DNA of 64,000 nt. It comes from an uncultured Winogradskyella sp. Its GTDB lineage: Bacteria; Bacteroidota; Bacteroidia; Flavobacteriales; Flavobacteriaceae. How positions within the stretch are numbered: the stretch's first letter is position 1; every line of letters begins with the position of its first letter. The stretch lies in contig NZ_CANLYI010000001.1 in assembly GCF_947495255.1 (NCBI RefSeq), forward strand, positions 372,001 through 436,000, read 5' to 3'. Below the pieces are notes generated by a model. It had not been told where the DNA came from, ran no database searches, and saw only the letters and a list, made by a program, of their open reading frames with translations. The translations under genes and the position numbers were made by a program. Positions 32,865 through 41,294 of this stretch are shown here, piece after piece.

Positions 32865-33995
32865 TTATTTTTTTTCTAAGAATTTTTCCTCCTTTAATTC
32901 TTTCAATCGTTTTTGTGCAAAGGTTATAAAATAGCTTTTCTCATGCTTTTCAATAAACTGCTCATACAACGTAATTTTACTGTCTAAATCACCATAATAT
33001 TCATCTTTTGTTCTCAATAAAAAGAACTCAGACATCATATTAGTTGGGTCTTCTTTCAACGATTTTTTGAAAGCTTTAATAGCATCTTCATATTTTTTTT
33101 GTCGATTTAAAATTGTACCTAAATATTGATATTCTTCTGAAAGTGATTGGTCCTGTATAAATAATGCTTGTTTAACATAATCCTCCGCTTTTTCAAAATT
33201 ATTTAAACTCACATAATAAGTTCCTATAACATACATGGCATTGGCATCATAAGGATTATAATTTAATGCTTGCTTTCTGTGATAAATAGCATCCTCATAA
33301 TCTGAATTTTGAGCGTAGCTTAGACTTATTTTTTCGTGTATAAACTCCGATTTCTCTCCAAGCGCAAGTAATTTTTTAAACCAAACAATAGCATGCGTAT
33401 AAAACTCTTGATGATAATAGGTCTGGGCTTTTAAACTGATGAGCTCTACATTATTCTCATAACTTTCTAAGCCTGTATCTATAATGCGATGTGCATCTAA
33501 AAAGTTTCGTTTTATTAATTGCTGCTTCGCTATTTTAAAAATTGCTTTTTGATGTGTCTTATCTAAACTATAGGTTTTATTAAACTGTAATATTGCTAAC
33601 GTATCCTTCTGTTTTTCTAAAACCAATCCCAACTGATAATAATAATTGGGATTTAAACTATCTAACTCAATGAGACTTGAAAATAACTGATTTGCCTTCT
33701 CATATTTTTTGGTTCTAGTTAAAAGTTTAGCATATTCATATTGCACTAAAAGATTATCTTCATTTGCCGTTTTGGCGAGTTCATAAAACGTTAAGGCTTT
33801 ATCATAATTACCAATAGCCATATAACTTTTAGCGATGTCATCGTAAACATCATCTAAGTTTTTAACTGACTTATAGGTTTCAATAGCTTTAGTAAACTTA
33901 CCATTAGCATAGTAATCATCTGCTTTTTGTTTAAGATCCTGAGCAGATACATCAAAACTAAAAATGAAATAAAACCAGCACAACAAATATTTCAT
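32865..33995 (-). CDS. Exported TPR-repeat protein
   Basis: 376 aa from the second Met; the first Met, two codons earlier at 34001, is equally possible. Signal peptide MKYLLCWFYFIFSFDVSAQ. The rest is about nine TPR units (DDYYANGKFTKAIETYKSV, IAKSYMAIGNYDKALTFYEL, YLGTILNRQKKYEDAIKAFKK). It lies 6-12 bp after blaR1, so one operon with the BlaI/BlaR1-like pair. It probably works as a periplasmic scaffold. Confidence 0.82.
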   Translation of the reverse strand: MKYLLCWFYFIFSFDVSAQDLKQKADDYYANGKFTKAIETYKSVKNLDDVYDDIAKSYMAIGNYDKALTFYELAKTANEDNLLVQYEYAKLLTRTKKYEKANQLFSSLIELDSLNPNYYYQLGLVLEKQKDTLAILQFNKTYSLDKTHQKAIFKIAKQQLIKRNFLDAHRIIDTGLESYENNVELISLKAQTYYHQEFYTHAIVWFKKLLALGEKSEFIHEKISLSYAQNSDYEDAIYHRKQALNYNPYDANAMYVIGTYYVSLNNFEKAEDYVKQALFIQDQSLSEEYQYLGTILNRQKKYEDAIKAFKKSLKEDPTNMMSEFFLLRTKDEYYGDLDSKITLYEQFIEKHEKSYFITFAQKRLKELKEEKFLEKK

Positions 33996-34007
33996 AAACA
34001 ACTATAA

Positions 34008-36344
34008 TTAGTTCTTTTTATTATCTACAATTTCGATTACAATTGGCAAAGAATAACCAACATCTACAGCTTCACCTTTGCTCTTAGCAGGTGTAAATTG
34101 CGGTAGTAATTCCACCACTCTTTTAGCTTCTTCATCTAATACAGGAAATTTACTTTTTGTTTTAACACTTGTAACATTGCCTAATTTATCTATTGTAAAA
34201 TGTGCATAAATTCGTTTTTTACCAGCTGGAAGATTTCTAAAACTATCAGAATTCATATTAAAATTTCTTACAATAAATTTATTGATGGCATTAACTGTGC
34301 ACTCTCTTTGTTCCGCACCATCCGATACCGAATTACAATCTGGATAAACTGGCGGAACTTCTACCTTGTTAAATGGAATATCAATGATTTTTGTTTCTTT
34401 ATCTTTTAAAGCATCTATCTGCTTATTTAACTGCACAACCACTGGATTTTCCTCACTAGAATTCTTTAAAATACGATCACGCTGCGCAACGAGTTCTTTA
34501 TATGATATCCTTTCTTGTGTGTTATTGTCGCCTTTTACTTCAAAAACAATAGGAATTGAAAATGGTACCACAACCGTCTTTCCTTTTTGTTTCCCAGGAA
34601 TAAATTGTGGTAAAGTAGCAACTACGCGTTTTGCTTCCACCTCTAATGCCTCACTTGGACCTCTAGCAAGTATATTGGTAACGTTACCTTTTTTATCAAT
34701 TTTAAACTGTACAAAAACGCGTTTTTTCCCTGGAGATAAACTATCTGCAACACTAGTATTAAAATTTTTACCAATGTGTTTATTGACAAATGCATTCATG
34801 CAATTTTTTCGAGCTTCGTTACTTTCTAAATCTTTACAATCAAAAGTGGTAGGTGTTTCATCTACTACTGCAAATGGAACTTCTATTGTTTCTACGTCTT
34901 CTTTAATAATTTCAACACCATCTTTAGAAATAAAAGATTCTGTCATAGATAAAGACAACCCATCAGTAACTACTATTTTGGTAAAAAAATCATCCTTCTC
35001 TAGCTGTTTTAATAAAGCATTAAAGCGCTTTTCTTCATCAACTGTCAAACTTCCCAAATCTTCTACAAATAGTTTTAAAACACCATCTTGTGTATCTAAT
35101 TCCCATCGTTCCTTTTCCTCTTTGGTGTTTTTAAAAGCTCTAAACTCTTCATAACTTTTAAATTTATCCATTCGCAAGCCTTTAGCTCTATCTACATCCA
35201 GTTGTGTCAATGTGCCTTCTTCAGATTTTCTTTTAATAATTCCATCAGAAATATATTGCATATAGGCTTTAAACTTTAAATATTCTGTTTTGGAAGGAAT
35301 ATACCTTTCCGATTGATTATCACCTATTCCAGCATATTTAGAAATTTCAAAAAAATCATCTCCATTTTTCTCCATTTCAAGTATTTCCATGTAATACTTT
35401 TTTATAAGCTCTTCTTCCGTCAACTCTTGCTCAACTGATTTTTCTTGTTTAATTTTTTCCTGCGCTCTAACTTCTGTAGATGTATAAATTAACATCCCAA
35501 ATACCAAAGGTATCAGCAAGGCATATTTAATGAGATTAAGCTGTTTAGATTTCGATTTTTGTAACATGGCGATTCGTTTTTTGATTAATGATTTATTGAA
35601 AAAAGTATTGGTAAAAGAGACCTGATTAACGTCTAAAATTTGGTTGAGTAGACTTGTGTAATATTCCGATTTCCCACTTTCTTTAATGGCTTTGGCATCT
35701 GCAATATATTCGTGTAACTCTTTAATTCTATTTTGATAGATGTATACTAACGGATTAAACCAAAATACTATTCTGAGCAGTTCAAAAAACAATAGATCTA
35801 CGGTGTGATATTCTCTAATATGAACCATCTCGTGTTCATAAATAGTTGGTTTTTCAGTTTCAGAAATGCGTTCACCTAAAAATATGGTGTTGAAGAACGA
35901 AAAGGCTGCACTACTCTTAATTAAATTCACAATAAGTACATTCCCTTGCCAACGCTTTGGGTTTTTATATTTTAACCAATATAACTTTGTAATTTTCACT
36001 AAAAATATTAATGATGCAATTACAATACCTACAATTGCTACAACCTGCCAAATTGGTTGTTGTGGTTGTTCTATAATAATACCTGCTTGCTCTGCAATTT
36101 TAATATCGTAAAATGTTGGTGTTTTTGCACCAATAAATACTTCTGGCAAATGAATTACCACATCTTTAGTTGTCATAGTTTTTAACTCTGAAAATTTTAT
36201 AAAGGGTAAAATTAATGACAGAATAGACGTAACAATTAAATAAGCTCTATTGTAATTGAAGAACGTTTCACGTTTAAGAAACAAATCGTAAACCATTAAA
36301 AACAAAGCCTGAAACGCTATAATTTGAAGAATAGAATACAACAT
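34008..36344 (-). CDS. BlaR1-like M56 membrane metallopeptidase with two TonB-C-like domains
   Basis: 778 aa. Membrane segments at ~1-22, 34-52, 96-118 and ~272-292. M56 peptidase with zinc motif HEMVH (H171, E172, H175) and ADAKAIKESGKSEYYTSLL. The extracytoplasmic part carries a helical region (~300-500) and two related TonB C-terminal domains (~515-605 and ~680-775; IDKKGNVTNILARGPS and IDKLGNVTSVKTKSK). It lacks a penicillin-binding domain, so the signal is not necessarily a beta-lactam. It starts 2 bp after blaI and is the likely protease that relieves BlaI repression. Confidence 0.88.
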   Translation of the reverse strand: MLYSILQIIAFQALFLMVYDLFLKRETFFNYNRAYLIVTSILSLILPFIKFSELKTMTTKDVVIHLPEVFIGAKTPTFYDIKIAEQAGIIIEQPQQPIWQVVAIVGIVIASLIFLVKITKLYWLKYKNPKRWQGNVLIVNLIKSSAAFSFFNTIFLGERISETEKPTIYEHEMVHIREYHTVDLLFFELLRIVFWFNPLVYIYQNRIKELHEYIADAKAIKESGKSEYYTSLLNQILDVNQVSFTNTFFNKSLIKKRIAMLQKSKSKQLNLIKYALLIPLVFGMLIYTSTEVRAQEKIKQEKSVEQELTEEELIKKYYMEILEMEKNGDDFFEISKYAGIGDNQSERYIPSKTEYLKFKAYMQYISDGIIKRKSEEGTLTQLDVDRAKGLRMDKFKSYEEFRAFKNTKEEKERWELDTQDGVLKLFVEDLGSLTVDEEKRFNALLKQLEKDDFFTKIVVTDGLSLSMTESFISKDGVEIIKEDVETIEVPFAVVDETPTTFDCKDLESNEARKNCMNAFVNKHIGKNFNTSVADSLSPGKKRVFVQFKIDKKGNVTNILARGPSEALEVEAKRVVATLPQFIPGKQKGKTVVVPFSIPIVFEVKGDNNTQERISYKELVAQRDRILKNSSEENPVVVQLNKQIDALKDKETKIIDIPFNKVEVPPVYPDCNSVSDGAEQRECTVNAINKFIVRNFNMNSDSFRNLPAGKKRIYAHFTIDKLGNVTSVKTKSKFPVLDEEAKRVVELLPQFTPAKSKGEAVDVGYSLPIVIEIVDNKKN

Positions 36345-36346
36345 AA

Positions 36347-36706
36347 TTACTTATTTTTATTAATTTCATCTATTAATATCTCAATGTCTTTTACATCGAC
36401 ATCATTCTTTTGTACAAAGAACGACACCATGCTTTTAAAAGACCCTTGAAAGTAATTATCAACCAATTTATTAATGGACTGATTACTATAAAACTCTTTA
36501 GCTACTATTGGAAAATAGACATGGCCTTTACCTTGTTTTTCGTAATCAACAAAACCTTTACTTTCTAAAATCCTTACAATTGTAGAAACCGTATTGTATG
36601 CTGGCTTTGGTTCTGGCAGAATATCTATAATTGATTTAACATTGGCCATTTGCAATTGCCATAGGGCTTGCATTATTTCCTCTTCTGCTTTTGTTAACTG
36701 TTTCAT
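36347..36706 (-). CDS. BlaI/MecI/CopY-family transcriptional repressor
   Basis: 119 aa. Winged helix at residues ~1-75 (LTKAEEEIMQALWQL, YNTVSTIVRILESKGFVDYEKQGKGHVYFPI) and a C-terminal dimerisation helix region (~80-119), the usual size. It pairs with the BlaR1-like gene 2 bp downstream. Two palindromic operator candidates lie just upstream (36740-36773), between this gene and the divergent DUF456 gene, so it likely controls its own operon and perhaps the neighbour. Confidence 0.9.
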   Translation of the reverse strand: MKQLTKAEEEIMQALWQLQMANVKSIIDILPEPKPAYNTVSTIVRILESKGFVDYEKQGKGHVYFPIVAKEFYSNQSINKLVDNYFQGSFKSMVSFFVQKNDVDVKDIEILIDEINKNK

Positions 36707-36739
36707 AGAACTAAGTTTTTAGTTTAAAACTGTAAATAT

Positions 36740-36773
36740 AACTAAATATTTAGTTTCAACTAATTTTTTAGTT
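36740..36773. promoter_or_regulatory. Two BlaI-type operator candidates
   Basis: AACTAAATATTTAGTT (36740-36755) is a perfect 16-bp palindrome. AACTAATTTTTTAGTT (36758-36773) repeats it with 6-bp arms, offset 18 bp. Paired dyads in front of blaI are the normal way these repressors bind. The second dyad ends 8 bp before the -7 box of DUF456. Confidence 0.65.
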
Positions 36774-36781
36774 CAAAAATG

Positions 36782-36789
36782 TAACTTTG
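36782..36789 (+). promoter_or_regulatory. -7 box (TAACTTTG) of the DUF456 gene
   Basis: An 8/8 match to TAnnTTTG, 42 bp before the ATG. The BlaI dyads just upstream fall where the -33 region would be, so repression is plausible. Confidence 0.6.
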
Positions 36790-36831
36790 GTCTGCTTATT
36801 GCGTCTTACCTATTAAATATAATTTATTAAT

Positions 36832-37329
36832 ATGGAAATTTTTTTGGTGCTCGTAGCACTACTTTTAATGGTTTTAGGAATTGTTGGTAGCTTTCTGCCT
36901 ATTTTACCCGGACCACTCACCAGTTGGGCAGGACTTTTAGTGCTTCATTTTTCAGATGGTGTAGAGATTAGTCAGGCGTTTTTAATCGCTACTCTTGTTT
37001 TTGCCATTTTTATTTATGTCTTAGACTATATAATACCTGCAATTGGGACTAAACGTTTTGGTGGCAGTAAAGCCGGAATGATTGGCACAACATTTGGGTT
37101 ACTTATTGGACTCTTCTCTCCTATTCCTTTCGGAATAATTATTGGCCCCTTTATTGGTGCATTAATTGGAGAAATGATTCATAGAAACGATATAGACAAG
37201 GCATTGAAAGCCGCTTTTGGGTCGTTTATAGGTTTTGTTGCTTCTACTTTTATGAAATTTATTGTTGCTATAGTTTATTTTGGCTTCTTCATTGTAAAAC
37301 TATCTGAGCATAATACTAGTTGGTATTAG
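36832..37329 (+). CDS. DUF456 integral membrane protein
   Basis: 165 aa, five to six hydrophobic segments, with DUF456 hallmarks PGPLTSWAGLLVLHFSDG near the N-terminus, a central TKRFGGSKAGMIGTTFG, and GPFIGALIGEM. The family is a small membrane protein of unknown function. Divergent from blaI, with operators between them. Ends 25 bp before a strong terminator. Confidence 0.88.
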   Translation: MEIFLVLVALLLMVLGIVGSFLPILPGPLTSWAGLLVLHFSDGVEISQAFLIATLVFAIFIYVLDYIIPAIGTKRFGGSKAGMIGTTFGLLIGLFSPIPFGIIIGPFIGALIGEMIHRNDIDKALKAAFGSFIGFVASTFMKFIVAIVYFGFFIVKLSEHNTSWY

Positions 37330-37354
37330 AACGCCTGGGCATATTTAAAATAAA

Positions 37355-37384
37355 AAACCTAGTTACATTACTGTAACTAGGTTT
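37355..37384. terminator. Bidirectional intrinsic terminator
   Basis: AAACCTAGTTACA (37355-37367) and TGTAACTAGGTTT (37372-37384) form a perfect 13-bp stem around TTAC, between the convergent DUF456 and NarL-type regulator genes. Confidence 0.88.
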
Positions 37385-37477
37385 AATCTTCTTGCTATTA
37401 ATTCAACAATTACTTAATGAGGGATTAATTAATTCTTGTTGATGGTGTAAATATATGTAAGTGAACTATTCTTTTGC

Positions 37478-37514
37478 TGTGGTAAAACCGTAGACTTGAT
37501 GTGGTAAAACCGTA
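37478..37514. repeat. Two 15-bp direct repeats with 22-bp spacing
   Basis: TGTGGTAAAACCGTA occurs at 37478-37492 and again at 37500-37514, identical, 22 bp apart (about two helical turns). It lies in a 200-bp stretch between a terminator and the 3' end of the regulator gene at 37585. It may be a protein-binding site or a remnant of a lost promoter. I see no gene that it would serve. Confidence 0.7.
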
Positions 37515-37584
37515 CTTTCCTTATTTTACAGTACACTCAAGCCTATAAAAAGACCTAAAAAATCGTGTATTTCTATAAAACTAC

Positions 37585-38253
37585 TTATAAATAGCCCTTT
37601 TCTCGAGCTTCTTTTAGTAAAGACTCATCTTTTCCATCCTCTACAGCAAACAATAATTTTAAGTGTTTTTTTCGTTTTTCGATAGCACTTTTTGAAATGC
37701 TAACATATTCAGATAAATTTTTTGTTTTAATACCTTGAGATAGTAAATGCAGAATTTTTCGGTTAATATCATCTATATATATATCACTCGAAATTGTTTT
37801 CTTTAAGTAATTATTAACCGTAGAGCTATAATAAGGTGGTGATTTTAATATTTGTTGAAAACCATCGGCTAACTCCATTGATGTTAAGTCACTCTTAATA
37901 AGAAAACCATCTGGATCTATTTCCTTAATTATATTATGAATTCTATAAGTTTCGTTAAACATTGTAAGAATCACAATTTTTGCTCTCGGCATTAATTTTT
38001 TAGCTAACAGTGCTAAATCTTCGCCAGAAGCATATTTACCATCTTCAGAACCAGGTAAGCTAATATCAAAAAAACACACATTATAAGGATATTTTTTTGA
38101 TGCACGTTCTATCATTATAACGGCTTCATCACAATTATTAGCAGTTTCAATATGAAGCGTTTGATCTTCTTGTTTTGTTGCCATTAATACATTTTGATAG
38201 CCCTCAATAATAATTGGGTGGTCATCTACCATTAAAATGTTGATGTGATTCAT
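37585..38253 (-). CDS. NarL/LuxR-type response regulator
   Basis: 222 aa. Receiver ~1-130 with D10/D11 near ILMVDDHP, phospho-acceptor in VCFFDISLPG (~D61), ILTMFNE and IKSDLTS. LuxR-like HTH ~150-215 (INRKILHLLSQGIKTKNLSEYVSISKSAIEKRKKHL split over two helices). It is the partner of the TPR kinase 83 bp upstream in the same direction. The HTH is somewhat divergent from the GerE consensus. Confidence 0.87.
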   Translation of the reverse strand: MNHINILMVDDHPIIIEGYQNVLMATKQEDQTLHIETANNCDEAVIMIERASKKYPYNVCFFDISLPGSEDGKYASGEDLALLAKKLMPRAKIVILTMFNETYRIHNIIKEIDPDGFLIKSDLTSMELADGFQQILKSPPYYSSTVNNYLKKTISSDIYIDDINRKILHLLSQGIKTKNLSEYVSISKSAIEKRKKHLKLLFAVEDGKDESLLKEAREKGYL

Positions 38254-38335
38254 GCAGTTTTATTTTTTGGTTTTTGGTGGTAACATGCTGTTCGCTTACT
38301 AATTTTAATTTATTAAAAATAACTAAGCGATTGGA

Positions 38336-40363
38336 TCATGCCTTTTTATCTAAATAGGGAATTTTAACTTTCACTGTTGTACCATTACCAGATAGGGATG
38401 TCCAAGTAATTTCTCCTTCAAAATCATCCACACGAGACTTCATGTTTTTTAACCCGATGCCTTTTTTACTCTTAGATGTATCAAAGCCATCACCATCATC
38501 AATGATATCCAAGCAAATTAAGTCTTTTTCTAAAGAAATGCTAATTTTTATACTATTTGCATTGGCATGCTTGTAGATATTTTGCATTGACTCTTGGATG
38601 ATTCTGTAAATATTAATTTTGGTTTTATTCGCTACAAAATCCCAATTAATATCATCCGAAGAGTTGAACTCATACTCTAACTTATATGCTATTGTTTGAG
38701 TCTCAATAAGTTCAGACACAATATCTATAAAACCAGAACCAGAGACAAAATCGGTGTTTAACTCGTGTGATATCTTTCGAATTTCTTGCTCAATGGTTTG
38801 CAGCTGACTGATGTACTTAGCACGTGACATCATTGCTTCTTTACCTTCATTAAAATTAATACTATCTAGACTTAATCTTACACCAAAAAGACCACCTAAA
38901 ACACCATCATGTAATTCTTTAGAAATTCTTATTTTTTCTTTTGCTCTTGCCTCATCTACTTTATCTTGTTGACCCAACATTAAATTATAAATATCTTCAT
39001 TTGCTTTCTGTTGCACTTGTATCAACTTTAATTTTCTATTTTTTGCGCGTTGGGAAATAAACAAATAGGTTAAGATGGCTGTAAATAAGAGTCCGATGGA
39101 TATAAATAGAAGATAAACGTTTTCTTTAGAAATTTGTTTGTTTTCAGCTTCTAGTTGGTCTGTTTCATATTCGATTCTTGCAAACTTATTTCTGACTTTA
39201 CGTTCGTTTTTCAATAAACTATCACTCAATTTAATATGCTGCTCTAAATAAACTTTACTCTCATCCCCTTTTGTTAAATCAGCTAATAAAAGCATCGATT
39301 CTAAATACAACTCATTAATTGGAATATCCCGAGAAATATTATAGCTCTGCTTAGCATAAACTAAGGATGAATCGAGTTTTTTATTTTCTTTATAGAATTT
39401 AGCTAAATCAATAGAAGTAGCGAGTTTAGTATATGAATCGTCAATACTATCTGAAATCTGAAGTGCCTTCCTAAAGTCAGTTTCTAACTCATTATAATTA
39501 TAATTCCCTTCCAAGAATTTTGTAAACGCATAGTTACTAAGGATTAAAGCATAAAATGCAATATCATCTTTTTTAAGAATAGGATCTGTTATGAGTTCCT
39601 CATAAATACTTAATGCTTTTTTATAATCTTTCTTCGCCCTATATGGGAGAGCTAAATTATTTTGTGCCTCTAAATATAAATTATAACTATTATTAATCTT
39701 CTTTGTTAACTCTTTTGCTTGATTATGATAGTCAATGGATTTATCATAGTTTTCAAGTTTGTATGATACTGTTCCTAATAAAATTAGAACTCGGTACTCA
39801 TCGCTATTCATACTTTCACTATCCAATTTATAAATTAGTTTAAGCGCTTCAATAGCATTTTGTTCACTACCTAAATAGTCTTTTTCAAGATCTTGAATTG
39901 TAGCAATACTATATAAGATTTCAGTTTTTTCGACTAATTTATTTTTCCTATTAAAATAATCAAAAGCCTTAATCAAATATTTATATGAAGTTGTATTATC
40001 ATCAGCTATCTGATAATAATACCAACCCAAATTTTTATTAGTATAAGCTATTGCAGATGAATCCTTAAGTTTTTTAGCTAAAGTCAAATTATTTAACCCA
40101 ATATTTTTAAAAAACTCATAATTTCCATTAATTAGGTAACTATAACTCAAATCCCTATTGGCTCTAAGTATTAGACTATCATTTTTAGTGAGAATAGCAA
40201 GTTCACTAACCTTTTTAGAATACATAAGTCTGTCCTTAACAGGTAATGAAGAATTAATAGACAACTCTCTATTTTTTTTAATAGAATCTAGTAACGCTTG
40301 GTTTGTTTGACCAGTAAGTGTTATAATAAAAAGGAAGAAGAAATTGAATAATATAAATTTCAA
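38336..40363 (-). CDS. NarX/DesK-type sensor kinase with periplasmic TPR domain
   Basis: 675 aa. Signal peptide ~1-18, TPR repeats ~60-390 in the periplasm, one membrane segment ~418-440 (YLLFISIGLLFTAILTYLFI), HisKA_3 with EKIRISKELHDGVLGGLFGVR (acceptor His ~485), and HATPase_c to the end (QESMQNIYKHANANS, DDGDGFD, KGIGLKNMKSRV). Such TPR kinases are a Bacteroidetes speciality. It pairs with the NarL-type regulator. A 57-aa exported peptide gene lies just upstream, which could be its ligand or target. Confidence 0.9.
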   Translation of the reverse strand: MKFILFNFFFLFIITLTGQTNQALLDSIKKNRELSINSSLPVKDRLMYSKKVSELAILTKNDSLILRANRDLSYSYLINGNYEFFKNIGLNNLTLAKKLKDSSAIAYTNKNLGWYYYQIADDNTTSYKYLIKAFDYFNRKNKLVEKTEILYSIATIQDLEKDYLGSEQNAIEALKLIYKLDSESMNSDEYRVLILLGTVSYKLENYDKSIDYHNQAKELTKKINNSYNLYLEAQNNLALPYRAKKDYKKALSIYEELITDPILKKDDIAFYALILSNYAFTKFLEGNYNYNELETDFRKALQISDSIDDSYTKLATSIDLAKFYKENKKLDSSLVYAKQSYNISRDIPINELYLESMLLLADLTKGDESKVYLEQHIKLSDSLLKNERKVRNKFARIEYETDQLEAENKQISKENVYLLFISIGLLFTAILTYLFISQRAKNRKLKLIQVQQKANEDIYNLMLGQQDKVDEARAKEKIRISKELHDGVLGGLFGVRLSLDSINFNEGKEAMMSRAKYISQLQTIEQEIRKISHELNTDFVSGSGFIDIVSELIETQTIAYKLEYEFNSSDDINWDFVANKTKINIYRIIQESMQNIYKHANANSIKISISLEKDLICLDIIDDGDGFDTSKSKKGIGLKNMKSRVDDFEGEITWTSLSGNGTTVKVKIPYLDKKA

Positions 40364-40388
40364 AAGAAATATGGAGTTGATAGATTAC

Positions 40389-40396
40389 CAAAGTTA
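40389..40396 (-). promoter_or_regulatory. -7 box (TAACTTTG) of the TPR kinase operon
   Basis: 8/8 match on the minus strand (CAAAGTTA on plus), 26 bp before the start codon. It lies downstream of the bidirectional terminator at 40440-40473, so the kinase operon is transcribed separately from the small peptide gene. Confidence 0.6.
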
Positions 40397-40439
40397 GATT
40401 TTTTTTTCAAACAATTGGTGCTTCAATTGAATATAATAT

Positions 40440-40473
40440 ATAAAGCCCATAACTAATTAGTTATGGGCTTTAT
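40440..40473. terminator. Perfect 15-bp hairpin terminator
   Basis: ATAAAGCCCATAACT (40440-40454) pairs with AGTTATGGGCTTTAT (40459-40473) around AATT. It lies 22 bp past the stop of the 57-aa peptide gene. Confidence 0.85.
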
Positions 40474-40494
40474 TAAATCTATGATATACAACTC

Positions 40495-40668
40495 TTAACC
40501 TTGAGTTGGAGGTTTTATTGTGCCTTTCTTAGTATGCGCTAACAAGTCAATTTTAGTAGGTTGTTTAATTTCATTGTTTTCCGTTACTGACATCGTTTCA
40601 GATTTAACGCCAGAGACAGTTAATAATAGAACAGCAACTAAGGCAATAGTAATTTTAAGGGTTTTCAT
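40495..40668 (-). CDS. 57-aa exported peptide next to a TPR sensor kinase
   Basis: Begins MKTLKITIALVAVLLLTVSG, a clear signal peptide or N-terminal membrane segment, then VKSETMSVTENNEIKQPTKI and DLLAHTKKGTIKPPTQG. The mature part is about 35 aa, polar and basic at the end, without Cys. It stands alone, in the same direction as the kinase/regulator genes, with a strong terminator after it. Too short for automatic callers but well formed. Family unknown; a signalling peptide or small exported effector are possible. Confidence 0.6.
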   Translation of the reverse strand: MKTLKITIALVAVLLLTVSGVKSETMSVTENNEIKQPTKIDLLAHTKKGTIKPPTQG

Positions 40669-41294
40669 AAAATATTTAATTTAGGGTTAAAGTTTAATCA
40701 ATATCTAAAACTGTATCGCAAAGCAATACATTGAGGGAAGGGAATGGATTATTAACTATTTTAGGTTATACCTAAAACAATACTAAACTAAAAACGAGGG
40801 AAGTTTTTAAGACAAGTAAATGTCTAACTAGTAAAATGGATTAAAATTTTCCTTTTTAAGCGATTTGAGGTCTTAACAAGAAAAGACAAATATACACGTA
40901 TTTTTATAATTTCCTAATGAATCATCGATAAACCACACGTATTGACCGATGAAAAACACAAATAGTGTTCACAACTTGTTGATAACTTAGGCTTTAAGCC
41001 ACACAATACTATTGATTTTTATTTAATAAAACAGGAATTCGTCTCAATAAAAAAGAAAAGCTACTCACAACACTAAAATCAAGCCTCACAAGGGTAAATG
41101 GTTATTAGATTAGCGCAAAGATTGTACTACCGAAAACATAATATTTTTTTATTCTCCCTTTTTTATCTAAAATACCGACTAAACGCTTGTTTTTATCGAT
41201 AAAAAGTATGTTATTGCACTACTCAATCATTAAACCACTAATAATGAGCATAAAACAACTTTAACTAAACCTTAAAATTATTTACATATTTTAA
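40669..41294. other. 626-bp intergenic region with one operator-like palindrome
   Basis: TTTTAGGT (40759-40766) and ACCTAAAA (40770-40777) form a perfect inverted repeat about 90 bp upstream of the 57-aa peptide. Neither the peptide gene nor the divergent hybrid kinases show a clear -7 box. An AACAC/GTGTT repeat near 40960 is the only other structure. I find no ORF of note or RNA gene here. Confidence 0.5.
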
